A DNA stretch of 9,066 bases from Treponema sp. (GCA_031280065.1 JAITHH010000123.1:1-9066); one strand, 5' to 3'. Shown: positions 1 to 6,664, counted from the first letter of the stretch. A program made the numbers and translations. The notes: a model not told the origin generated them from the sequence alone.

Positions 1-728
1 CCGCGGTGCAGCGGGCGGTGTCCATGGGCCGGGCCCTGCGCTCCCAGTACAACATCAAAGTCCGCCAGCCCCTGCGGGCCGTGGAGCTCGTAACCCGCAG
101 CCCTGACGAGAAGCGGGCGCTCCTGGAAATGGAAGCGATCATCCGGGAGGAACTCAACGTGAAGCAGGCGATCTTCCGGGACAACGAGGAAGACCTGGTG
201 GAATACCAGGCCAAGGCCAACTTCCGCATCCTGGGCAAGGAGCTGGGCAAGGGCATGAAGGCCGCGGCGGAGCGCATCGAGGCGTTTAGCCAGGAGGAGA
301 TTCAGGGGCTTCTGGAGGGGGCCGTCCTCTCAATTGATGTCGAGGGCCGGGCTGTGGACATCACCGCGGACAAGCTGGACATCCGGCGGCTGGAGAAGGC
401 CAACCTCAAGGTGCTGAATGAGGGAACCCTCACGGCGGGCCTGGACACGGAAGTTACCGAAGAGCTGGCCCGTGAAGGGGACGTGCGGGACCTGATTCGA
501 GGGGTGCAGAACCTGCGAAAAGAACAGGGCTTTGCCGTAACCGACCGGATATGCCTGTACCTGTCAGGCTCCCCCCGGCTCAAAGAAGCCTGGGACGCCT
601 TTGCGGACTACGCCGCCGCTGAAACCCTTGCATCGGAAGTCCATTGGGGCCCCGTGGCGGAACAAGAACCCCTGGAAGCCGGGGACGATTCCTGGCTGGT
701 CAAGATTGAAAGGAGCGTCCATGAATAA
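1..728 (+). CDS. ileS: Isoleucyl-tRNA synthetase, C-terminal part (5' truncated)
   Basis: Isoleucyl-tRNA synthetase charges tRNA-Ile with isoleucine in the cytoplasm. Only the last 241 residues are visible, and the first complete codon is at position 3. They start inside the anticodon-binding helical domain (SMGRALRSQYNIKVRQPLR, typical of IleS after the class I catalytic core). They continue into the extra C-terminal region of the long, eukaryote-like IleS type (ANFRILGKELGKGMKAAAERI, as in DUF5915). The catalytic HIGH and KMSKS motifs lie outside the window. The gene ends with TAA at 726-728, and the next gene's ATG at 721 overlaps it by 8 bp, so translational coupling is likely. Assignment to IleS rather than another class Ia synthetase rests on this C-terminal pattern. 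The 5' end lies beyond the window. Confidence 0.93.
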   Translation, partial: AVQRAVSMGRALRSQYNIKVRQPLRAVELVTRSPDEKRALLEMEAIIREELNVKQAIFRDNEEDLVEYQAKANFRILGKELGKGMKAAAERIEAFSQEEIQGLLEGAVLSIDVEGRAVDITADKLDIRRLEKANLKVLNEGTLTAGLDTEVTEELAREGDVRDLIRGVQNLRKEQGFAVTDRICLYLSGSPRLKEAWDAFADYAAAETLASEVHWGPVAEQEPLEAGDDSWLVKIERSVHE

Positions 729-1650
729 CCTTACCGGGGGGCGCGGGGTGTGCGAACCGAAGGTTCCGTGGCCCCCCGCATTGCTTATCCTGACTGGCAT
801 CCTGGCCCTTGCATCCTGCGCCTCTGCCCCCAAAACGCCCGCCGGAAGCGGCGGTAAATTCGCGTCCTTAGACCCCGGCGCCATCGTCTACCTCTGGGCG
901 GATATTCCCGGCGCCCGGCCCATTCTGGATAAGTCCCAATTCGCCGGTTTTGACGGCAAGCGGACCGCGGACATACTGGACCGGACCAGCGCCGCCGCCG
1001 CCGCCATCTATCCCCCGGAAACGGGGAAGCGGTTTATGGTTGCCGCACGGGGCCGGTATCCCAGCTTCTGGGCGGGCATGAGCTTTTCGTTCAGCGCTTC
1101 CTGGAAGAAACGCCGTTCCGCAACCGGCGGCAGGTACTGGTATTCAGCGCGGGAGAACCTTTCGGTGTTTCTCAACGCCCGCGGCGCGCTCGTGTCGGAC
1201 GGGGACCCTTTCCCGCGAGGAGACGGCCCGGAGGTTCCCCCTGCCCTGGAGGATATGAGCGCGGGGGCGGTGTTCGCGGGCTGGATTCCCGACGCGGCGG
1301 AGCCGCTCAAGCGCTTCACCGCCAAGCTGGACTTGCCCATAGAGATACCGGCGGATCAGTTGATCTTCGCCCTGTACCCCGCGCCGGAGGAGGGGCGCTA
1401 TCAGGCGGCGCTGCGGCTTGAAACCCCCTCGGCAACTGAGGCGCAGGCCCTTGCCGCGATGATTTCCATGCTCCGGCTTTTCCTGCCGCCCCCGGACGAT
1501 TTGGAGGCCGGCTCGCCCGCGGCCCTGGCGTCCGCGCTGTTCGCCAATCCGCCGGAGACCGGGGGGGCCGCCCTGCTCCTCAAGAGCGCCGTCCTGGAGA
1601 GCGGCGGCATTGCTTTACTTTTCAATATGTTCTCGATATATTCACATTGA
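721..1650 (+). CDS. Putative lipoprotein of unknown function
   Basis: This encodes a 309-residue protein. I chose ATG 721 because AAAGGAG (709-715) lies 5 bases upstream; the open frame extends further 5' only inside ileS. The N-terminus has a short charged stretch, a hydrophobic segment (ALLILTGILALAS, about residues 20-32) and a lipobox ending in Cys33 (L-A-S-C-A). This predicts cleavage by signal peptidase II and membrane anchoring through a lipidated cysteine. The rest is rich in Ala, Pro and Gly and shows no motif I recognise; it reads as a secreted alpha/beta protein. The C-terminus is hydrophobic (IALLFNMFSIYSH). The TGA stop at 1648-1650 coincides with the left end of an inverted-repeat element, so the last residues could have been changed by its insertion. 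The overlap with ileS suggests co-transcription but does not imply a shared function. Confidence 0.75.
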   Translation: MNNLTGGRGVCEPKVPWPPALLILTGILALASCASAPKTPAGSGGKFASLDPGAIVYLWADIPGARPILDKSQFAGFDGKRTADILDRTSAAAAAIYPPETGKRFMVAARGRYPSFWAGMSFSFSASWKKRRSATGGRYWYSARENLSVFLNARGALVSDGDPFPRGDGPEVPPALEDMSAGAVFAGWIPDAAEPLKRFTAKLDLPIEIPADQLIFALYPAPEEGRYQAALRLETPSATEAQALAAMISMLRLFLPPPDDLEAGSPAALASALFANPPETGGAALLLKSAVLESGGIALLFNMFSIYSH

Positions 1651-1727
1651 GAGCCTGTTCAATTGGAGCCTGCAAGGTAGAATTTTGGCGTTTGCAGCGC
1701 CCAAATTCCAGATTTTGAACAGGCTCT
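1650..1727. repeat. 78-bp inverted-repeat element (MITE-like), copy 1
   Basis: The ends are perfect 13-bp inverted repeats: AGAGCCTGTTCAA (1650-1662) and TTGAACAGGCTCT (1715-1727). Inside lies a second hairpin: 1680-1690 pairs with 1698-1708 (11 positions, one mismatch) around a 7-nt loop. GAGCCTG recurs at 1666-1672 as an imperfect direct repeat of the end. The element starts at the TGA of the lipoprotein gene and occupies most of the gap before fmdB. Its ends match those of the element at 5461-5487. There is no ORF and no T-tract after the stem. A non-autonomous insertion element or intergenic palindrome family is the best reading. Confidence 0.75.
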
Positions 1728-1759
1728 AAGCAAAAGAGACGACTGGAGAAGAAGACGCT

Positions 1760-2086
1760 ATGCCGACCTATGAATACGAGTGTAACAACTGCGGTCATGC
1801 TTTTGAGGCTTTTCAAAGCATGAGTGACGATCCCCTCAAGACCTGCCCCCAATGCGGCAAGGACATCCGCCGGCTGATAAACGGCGGAAGCGGCGTAATT
1901 TTTAAAGGTTCCGGGTTCTATGTTACCGATAAGAAGGGCGGAACCGCCTCAGCAGGCGGGGCAAAGGCCGATCCGAAGCCCGCCGCCGGGGGAGGAAGCG
2001 CCGAACCCGCCGCCGCCAAACCTGCCGAGGCGTCAGGTGCGCCGCCCGCGCCCCCGCCGGCGGCGGAAACAAAGGCCGCCGGTTGA
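1760..2086 (+). CDS. FmdB-family zinc ribbon protein
   Basis: This is a 108-residue protein of the FmdB / CxxC_CxxC_SSSS zinc-ribbon family. The start is MPTYEYECNNCGHAFE, with zinc ligands Cys8, Cys11, Cys29 and Cys32 (C-x2-C ... C-P-x-C). The segment GSGVIFKGSGFYVTD (about residues 43-57) is also typical of the family. The last 50 residues or so are low-complexity Ala/Pro/Gly/Lys, a common and poorly conserved tail. The family name comes from a gene near formamidase/amidase loci, and a regulatory role is assumed rather than shown. ATG 1760 is supported by GGAGAA at 1745-1750. The next gene begins at TTG 2083, inside this gene's last codon and stop, so the two are probably translated together. 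Confidence 0.9.
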   Translation: MPTYEYECNNCGHAFEAFQSMSDDPLKTCPQCGKDIRRLINGGSGVIFKGSGFYVTDKKGGTASAGGAKADPKPAAGGGSAEPAAAKPAEASGAPPAPPPAAETKAAG

Positions 2087-2385
2087 AAAACCGTTCCCGG
2101 TTTTTCTGCGAGAACTGCCGCGCCGAAGTGTCCATGGACGCTCAACGCTGTCCCCGGTGCGGTCAATCGTTTGTTTCGATCCGCTGTCAGCAGTGCGGTT
2201 TTACCGGCGAGGAGGCGCTTTTTGACCAGGGCTGCCCCGCCTGCGGGTATTCCGCAGCCTCCGGCTCCGCTGTCCGGGAGGAACGGCGCGTCTCCGGGGG
2301 GGCTTTGCCGCTGTGGGTGTATGTCCTCACCATCCTGGCCCTGATCCTCGCTGCCGGGGCGCTGTACTTCTGCTTCCGCCCGTAA
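2083..2385 (+). CDS. Double zinc-ribbon protein with C-terminal membrane anchor
   Basis: This is a 100-residue protein starting at TTG 2083, overlapping the fmdB stop as TTGA. AAAGG at 2071-2075 gives a 7-nt spacing to it. ATG 2134 is an alternative start but would remove the first Cys pair. Four CxxC pairs are visible: Cys9/12, Cys23/26, Cys35/38 and Cys51/54, which gives two predicted zinc ribbons. A linker of charged and small residues follows, then one hydrophobic segment (about residues 76-98) ending in FRP. The expected topology is a zinc-ribbon domain tethered by a single C-terminal helix, probably facing the cytoplasm. The function is unknown. It could bind nucleic acid or a protein partner at the membrane, but nothing in the sequence decides this. 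The coupling to fmdB is the best clue. Confidence 0.75.
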   Translation: MKNRSRFFCENCRAEVSMDAQRCPRCGQSFVSIRCQQCGFTGEEALFDQGCPACGYSAASGSAVREERRVSGGALPLWVYVLTILALILAAGALYFCFRP

Positions 2386-2414
2386 CGGGCATTGCGTATG
2401 AAAAGGAGATAACG

Positions 2415-4745
2415 ATGCTTGAACTATGGTATGAGAAGCCCGCGGAGTTTTGGGAGGAGGCGCTTCCCCTGGGGAACGGGCGGATTGGAGCGATGGTGTG
2501 GTCGGGTATCGCGCTTGAAAAAGTCTCCTTGAACGAGGATACCCTCTGGTCGGGCTATCCCAATGACCACAACGTGCCCGGCGCGGGGGAGCGCTTTCAA
2601 GAGGCCCGGAAACTGGCGATGGCGGGGAAATATCTGGAGGCGCAGGAGTGTATCGAGACCCATCTACTCGGTCATTTTACGCAAAGCTATTTACCCCTGG
2701 GGGAATTGCTCCTGGAAACTTCAGGCCGGGGCGAGGTAACCGGTTACAGGCGGTCCCTGAATTTGGAAACCGCTGCTGCTGCCCTGGCGTACACCCAAAA
2801 CGGCGTGACGTATACCCGCGAAAGTTTTGTCAGCGCGCCGGATCAGGCGTTTGTCATGCGGATTTCCGCTGACGTCCCGGGGGCGGTAAACCTTGACGTG
2901 CGGTTTACCTGCCAGCTCCGCGCAAGCGTTACCGCCGGGGGGAACCGCCTGGTTTTGGAAGGATGCGCCCCCTCTGAGGCGCGGCCTTCGTATCTGGACG
3001 CCGAAGAGCCCATTATCTACGAGGAAGAACCGGCCAAGAAGGGGATGCGCTTTATCGCTATCGCGGATTTTGAGGCGGAAGGGGGCCGCGTTACGGCTAC
3101 AGGCGGCGCGCTGCGGGTGAGCGGCGCGAACCGCGTGGTTATCAGGCTCTGCGCAAGGACGAGTTTTAACGGCCCGTTCCGCCAGCCTTACACGGACGGC
3201 GCTCCATACCGGGAAAATTGCGGGCAAGACCTGGCCGCCGCGCTGCGATTCAGTTTTGCAAGCCTGGCGGCCCGGCATATTGCAGATCACCAGGCGCTCT
3301 TCAAGCGGACGGACATCGATCTGGGGCCGGGGCGCGATGATCTGCCGCTTCCCCGGCGGCTCGCGGACTGGGACCACGCGGAGCGGGACCCCGCGCTCTT
3401 TGCGCTCTTGTTTCAATACGGGCGGTATCTGACCATTGCCGGTTCCCGTCCGGGCAGTATGCCCTTGAATCTCCAGGGCATTTGGAATCAGCATGTGCGG
3501 GCGCCCTGGAGCGCCAACTTCACCGTCAACATCAACACGGAGATGAACTACTGGCCCACAGAGGCGGTCAATCTTTCCGAATGTCATGCGCCGCTTTTTG
3601 ATTTCCTGCTGAATACCCTCATGATTACCGGCGCTCAGACCGCCAAGATTCACTACCGTGCGCGGGGATTTACCGCGCATCACAACACCGACATTTGGGG
3701 GCTGTCGAACCCGGTAGGAGAGCGGCGCAGGGGTACGGCGGGCTACGCCTTTTGGCCCCTTTCCGCGGGCTGGCTGGCGGCGCACACGTGGATGCGCTAT
3801 GAGTATACCCTGGACGGGCTTTTCCTGCGCGAGAGCGCGTATCCGGTTATCCGGGAGGCGGCGCGGTTTTTTCTGGACGTGCTCACCGAAGACGCTGACG
3901 GGACGCTGATCTTCGCCCCTTCGACATCGCCGGAAAACAGCTTTATATATGAAGGAAAACACTGCCCGGTTAGCAAAACAACGGCGATGACCACGGCGAT
4001 TATCAAGGAAACCCTGACCTGCGCGGTGAAATGCTGCGGAATTTTGGGCATTGATCCGGGTTTTAAGGAGGAGGCCGGGGCCGCGTTAAAACGCCTGCCC
4101 AGGTATGCGGTGGGGAGCCGGGGGGAACTTCTGGAATGGAGCGAGGAGCTGCCCGAAGCGGAGCCGCTTCACCGGCACAACTCGCATTTGTACCCCCTCC
4201 ATCCGGGCGGCGAGATCACCCCGGAGGAAACGCCGGAGCTTGCGGCGGCCTGCCGCCGGACGCTGGAGCTTCGGGGGGATGAAAGTACCGGCTGGTCTCT
4301 CGCGTGGCGGATCAACCTCTGGGCGCGGCTCGGCGATGGGGAGCGGGCGTATAGGGCGCTGAAAAAGCAGCTCCGTCCGGTCGCGGCTGACACTGGCTAT
4401 ACGGGAGGCGGAGGCTGCTATCCGAACTTGTTCGGCGCTCATCCTCCGTTTCAAATTGATTCCAATTACGGCGCGTGCGCGGGTATTGCGGAAATGCTGC
4501 TGCAAAGCCGCCCAGGGCGCATTACCTTGCTGCCGGCCCTGCCGCCGGCGTTTCAGACCGGCTTTGTCAAGGGTTTGCGGGCCCGCGGCGGCATAACGGT
4601 TTCCCTGTTCTTCAAAGGCGGCGTATTTGAAAAGGCGGAGCTGATCCTCGACAAACACCTCCCCGCTCAAGATGTCATTGTCCGTTATAAAGGAACAGAA
4701 AAAGCCGTTACGCTTACACCGGGAGAGACGTTCTTTTTGGCTTAG
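2415..4745 (+). CDS. Glycoside hydrolase family 95 alpha-L-fucosidase
   Basis: This 776-residue enzyme is predicted to hydrolyse alpha-1,2-linked L-fucose by inversion; some GH95 members act on L-galactose instead. I chose ATG 2415 because AAAAGGAG at 2401-2408 precedes it and the protein then opens with the family's usual N-terminus (LWYEKPAEFWEEALPLGNGRIGAM). An N-terminal beta-sandwich (about 1-250) is followed by the (alpha/alpha)6 barrel and a short C-terminal beta domain. By analogy with Bifidobacterium bifidum AfcA (Asn421, Asn423, Glu566, Asp766), the catalytic residues should be Asn372 and Asn374 in NINTEMNYWP, Glu507 in STSPENSF and Asp682 in FQIDSNYG. All four are present. There is no signal peptide, so it probably acts in the cytoplasm on imported oligosaccharides. 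The gene starts 29 bp after the zinc-ribbon gene and is likely co-transcribed with it. No fucose transporter or catabolic gene is in the window. Confidence 0.93.
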   Translation: MLELWYEKPAEFWEEALPLGNGRIGAMVWSGIALEKVSLNEDTLWSGYPNDHNVPGAGERFQEARKLAMAGKYLEAQECIETHLLGHFTQSYLPLGELLLETSGRGEVTGYRRSLNLETAAAALAYTQNGVTYTRESFVSAPDQAFVMRISADVPGAVNLDVRFTCQLRASVTAGGNRLVLEGCAPSEARPSYLDAEEPIIYEEEPAKKGMRFIAIADFEAEGGRVTATGGALRVSGANRVVIRLCARTSFNGPFRQPYTDGAPYRENCGQDLAAALRFSFASLAARHIADHQALFKRTDIDLGPGRDDLPLPRRLADWDHAERDPALFALLFQYGRYLTIAGSRPGSMPLNLQGIWNQHVRAPWSANFTVNINTEMNYWPTEAVNLSECHAPLFDFLLNTLMITGAQTAKIHYRARGFTAHHNTDIWGLSNPVGERRRGTAGYAFWPLSAGWLAAHTWMRYEYTLDGLFLRESAYPVIREAARFFLDVLTEDADGTLIFAPSTSPENSFIYEGKHCPVSKTTAMTTAIIKETLTCAVKCCGILGIDPGFKEEAGAALKRLPRYAVGSRGELLEWSEELPEAEPLHRHNSHLYPLHPGGEITPEETPELAAACRRTLELRGDESTGWSLAWRINLWARLGDGERAYRALKKQLRPVAADTGYTGGGGCYPNLFGAHPPFQIDSNYGACAGIAEMLLQSRPGRITLLPALPPAFQTGFVKGLRARGGITVSLFFKGGVFEKAELILDKHLPAQDVIVRYKGTEKAVTLTPGETFFLA

Positions 4746-4788
4746 CCGGGGCCGCGCTGGTAATTAGCCGCAAAACCGGCCCCTGGCT
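4744..4788. terminator. Possible hairpin terminator between convergent genes
   Basis: Immediately after the fucosidase stop, AGCCGGGGCC (4744-4753) can pair with GGCCCCTGGCT (4778-4788), leaving one bulged T and a loop of about 24 nt. A small inner GCCG/CGGC stem overlaps the right arm. It lies between two convergent genes and could serve either strand. No U-tract follows on either strand, so it is not a canonical intrinsic terminator. The remaining bases to 4856 show nothing further. Confidence 0.35.
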
Positions 4789-4856
4789 CAATCCGGGCAG
4801 TCGCGTCGGCTCTCCATTCAACAAGGATGGCGATTGCTGCCGGGGCGGTGAACAAG

Positions 4857-5447
4857 TCAGCGCGATTCGAACATACGGACCGCCTGCTCCTTTACCTGGC
4901 TAATGGCAGCTTCATAGTTCCCCTTAAGAGCATTCATCTGTTGATTGTAGAAAGCGGTAAATTCCGGGTCCTGGAAGGGGTCTAACTGGATCGGACGGCC
5001 TATCCTGCGGGCGATCTCTTCCTCTTTCTGCCGCAGCTTGGGAGCGTACTGCCGCCGGATCGCCTCCTCGTAGCGGGCCGCTTCGTCCATGTACCGCGAA
5101 AGGGCCTGACTGAGCTGCTTGAACAGGGCGGTAAAACGCCCGTCCCCGATGACCAGTTCCAGCCCCTTGCCTGCCGCGGCGAGCCGCTCCTCATCCTCCG
5201 GGGAAGCGGGCAGGCTGATCTGGGAGATCAGCACGTCAAAAACGCCCTGTTTGAGGGCCGCTTGCTGTTCCTTAGGGGCCTTCTTGATCGCGTCCCCCAG
5301 GGAAACTTCCTTGGGGTTCTCCAGGTATTCGTTGGCCAGCCGTTTCCCCCGCTGTCTGGTCTCAAATTGTTCAACCCCGGACTTGTCGCTTTTGACCGAT
5401 TCGGTCCGCTCCAGGGCGATTTCCAATGCGCTTTTAATCCGTCCCAT
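4857..5447 (-). CDS. Conserved hypothetical coiled-coil protein (spirochaete type)
   Basis: This is a 196-residue soluble, highly charged protein without a signal peptide or membrane segment. It opens with MGRIKSALEIALERTESVKSD and has a predicted long helical stretch around residues 115-150 (RYMDEAARYEEAIRRQYAPKLRQ and following) suggestive of a coiled coil. The C-terminal part (PFQDPEFTAFYNQQMNALKGNYEAAI) also looks helical. It resembles uncharacterised proteins I associate with spirochaetes, but I cannot name the family with certainty. On the minus strand AAGGAGA lies just upstream of the ATG, a good ribosome binding site. It is the third gene of a minus-strand set, separated from the cyclo-ligase gene only by a 27-bp palindromic element and the ribosome binding site. 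No function can be assigned. Confidence 0.75.
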   Translation of the reverse strand: MGRIKSALEIALERTESVKSDKSGVEQFETRQRGKRLANEYLENPKEVSLGDAIKKAPKEQQAALKQGVFDVLISQISLPASPEDEERLAAAGKGLELVIGDGRFTALFKQLSQALSRYMDEAARYEEAIRRQYAPKLRQKEEEIARRIGRPIQLDPFQDPEFTAFYNQQMNALKGNYEAAISQVKEQAVRMFESR

Positions 5448-5460
5448 GATGCTTCTCCTT

Positions 5461-5487
5461 AGAGCCTGTTCAATTTGAACAGGCTCT
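5461..5487. repeat. 27-bp near-perfect palindrome, copy 2 of the AGAGCCTGTTCAA element
   Basis: AGAGCCTGTTCAA (5461-5473) and its exact complement TTGAACAGGCTCT (5475-5487) are separated by one base. The arms are identical to the 13-bp ends of the 78-bp element at 1650-1727, so this looks like the same family reduced to its ends. TTA occurs on both sides (5459-5461 and 5487-5489), as a 3-bp TNA-type target duplication would. The right-hand TTA is, on the minus strand, the TAA stop of the cyclo-ligase gene. In the minus-strand transcript it would form a strong hairpin between two genes, with no U-tract after it. Confidence 0.78.
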
Positions 5488-6116
5488 TATGATATATAAT
5501 CGCTCGGGTTTATCGCGGTGAAAGTCCGCCCCGTACAGAGGGCGTCCACCGGTTTATCCCGATCACCGGCGGGCAGGCAGGGAACCCTCTGACAATCCAG
5601 GCAGAGGCCGACGGCATAGTAATCCGCCCGGTTTAGACCGGCCAGAAACCGGTCGTAATAGCCCTTGCCCCGTCCCAAGCGCCGTCCCCCCGCGTCAAAC
5701 GCCAAGCCCGGCGTAACCACGAGCGCCGGAAAATCCGCTTGCCGTAAAAGCCCGTCCGGGTCTTCAGGCGGTTCCGGGATACCGAATGGCCCCGTAACCC
5801 AGGGGCCGCCCTTTACACGGTAAAACCGCATATCCGCACCCTGGATTCGGGGAACAAACACCTGTTTGCCCGCCTTCCAAGCGGCGTTCAATAACGGCAG
5901 GGTATCAATCTCGTCTTTCATGGATAAGAAAAGAAGAACCGTCCCAAAGCGCCGCCAGAGGGGGAGCATTTCCATCCGTGCCGCTGCTTCCATGCCTTCC
6001 TGTTCGCGCTGTCCGGGAGGCAGAGCCCGCAAACGGCGGCGCATCTCCTCCCGCAGAACCGGCTTGGATAGCGGAGACAGGCGCTCCGCCGGTCCCCATA
6101 CCCCCGCGCTGTCCAC
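5487..6116 (-). CDS. 5-formyltetrahydrofolate cyclo-ligase (methenyl-THF synthetase)
   Basis: This ATP-dependent enzyme (EC 6.3.3.2) converts 5-formyltetrahydrofolate to 5,10-methenyltetrahydrofolate, returning the stored folate form to one-carbon metabolism in the cytoplasm. The protein is about 209 residues. The family signature is clear: LSMKDEIDT (64-72), PFGIPEP (110-116), TPGLAFD (135-141) and RLGRGKGYYDR (146-156). The start is uncertain. GTG at 6116 directly follows the TAA of the upstream gene and has no clear ribosome binding site, so it may be reached by re-initiation. Family members usually begin close to residue 20 (VLREEMRRRLRAL), and ATG at residue 25 is an alternative. The TAA stop lies in the flank of the palindromic element at 5461-5487. 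It sits second in a minus-strand set with a DRTGG protein before it and a hypothetical protein after it. Confidence 0.92.
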   Translation of the reverse strand: MDSAGVWGPAERLSPLSKPVLREEMRRRLRALPPGQREQEGMEAAARMEMLPLWRRFGTVLLFLSMKDEIDTLPLLNAAWKAGKQVFVPRIQGADMRFYRVKGGPWVTGPFGIPEPPEDPDGLLRQADFPALVVTPGLAFDAGGRRLGRGKGYYDRFLAGLNRADYYAVGLCLDCQRVPCLPAGDRDKPVDALCTGRTFTAINPSDYIS

Positions 6117-6473
6117 TTATATGGGCCGCGTACCGCCGGTTTTCAATCCCGCCTCGTACAGCCGGCCGCAGGCCAGGAACATGGGCAGTTTCGTGCCCCC
6201 CAAAATAATATCCGACTCCTCAGCCATGTCGATCATGTCCCGGCTTGGGCTTTTGCCCCGCACAAAGATGATACAGTGAATGTCCAATAGTTCCGCGGTC
6301 CGAATCACCTGCGGATTCACCAGGCCTGTTAGCAGGAGCACTCTGTCCTTGACGAACGCCATCACATCGCTCATTAAGTCCGCGCCGCAGGCCGAGGCTA
6401 CTTCCAATTCCGCCTTGTTTTCGCCATAAAAAAATTGTCCTTCCAGTGTCTTAACTGCATCAGCTACGGTCAT
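6117..6473 (-). CDS. DRTGG-domain protein
   Basis: This 118-residue cytoplasmic protein is of the stand-alone DRTGG-domain type, related to a domain found in HPr kinase/phosphatase-like and CBS-domain proteins. The pattern I recognise is ELEVASACGADLMSDVMAFV (23-42), LLTGLVNPQVIRTAELLDI (47-65), FVRGKSPS (70-77) and MFLACGRLYEAGL (98-110). In other anaerobes such proteins often sit near [FeFe]-hydrogenase genes; their function is not established and a sensory role is assumed. No hydrogenase gene is in this window. The start is ATG 6473, with GGGGAGG 4 nt upstream (6478-6484 region). It is the first gene of the minus-strand set and has a plausible promoter just upstream. The next gene's GTG follows its stop directly. 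Confidence 0.78.
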   Translation of the reverse strand: MTVADAVKTLEGQFFYGENKAELEVASACGADLMSDVMAFVKDRVLLLTGLVNPQVIRTAELLDIHCIIFVRGKSPSRDMIDMAEESDIILGGTKLPMFLACGRLYEAGLKTGGTRPI

Positions 6474-6497
6474 GTAACCTCCCCAACTATATGGTTG

Positions 6498-6526
6498 AGC
6501 ATAGCATAGATCGGGTTCCGCTTCAA
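6498..6526 (-). promoter_or_regulatory. Putative sigma-70 promoter of the minus-strand operon
   Basis: Read on the minus strand, TTGAAG (6526-6521) and TATGCT (6503-6498) are separated by exactly 17 bases. Each matches 4 of 6 consensus positions. Transcription would begin near 6491, giving a short leader that carries the GGGGAGG ribosome binding site before ATG 6473. The position is convincing, the hexamers are only moderate. Confidence 0.45.
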
Positions 6527-6566
6527 TGGGCAGGAAGCGGGCGCATTCCCCCCTGGCGGCGGCGCT

Positions 6567-6609
6567 TGCCCCCGCGCTTTTAGGGGGCGCGGGGGCAGGA
6601 ACCCTGCCC
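6567..6609. repeat. Overlapping GC-rich inverted repeats
   Basis: TGCCCCCGCGC (6567-6577) is a perfect 11-bp inverted match to GCGCGGGGGCA (6587-6597), with a 9-base loop. A second hairpin, GGGCAGG (6593-6599) with CCTGCCC (6603-6609), shares bases with the right arm, so only one can form at a time. They lie between two divergent genes, upstream of both. A REP-like element or a protein-binding structure is possible; a terminator is unlikely because no gene ends here and no U-tract follows. Confidence 0.55.
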
Positions 6610-6664
6610 AGAGCGGGGGGGCTGAAATGATCTCTCTTAGTCCGTATGGTGAGCTAATTTAGTC

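Noticed and set aside
1918..2225. Several overlapping Pro/Arg-rich frames on both strands around the fmdB tail
   Set aside because: They arise from the low-complexity GC-rich sequence encoding the Ala/Pro/Gly tail of FmdB and have no start signals or domains.
2721..3962. Long open frame of 413 codons on the minus strand inside the fucosidase gene
   Set aside because: It is antisense to a clear GH95 gene with intact catalytic motifs. Its translation is Arg/Pro/Gly-rich with no recognisable domain, typical of a shadow frame in GC-rich DNA.
5475..5500. TTGAAC ... TATAAT resembling a plus-strand promoter beside the palindrome
   Set aside because: The spacer is only 14 bp and it would transcribe antisense into the cyclo-ligase gene. 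TTGAAC is simply the arm of the inverted repeat.
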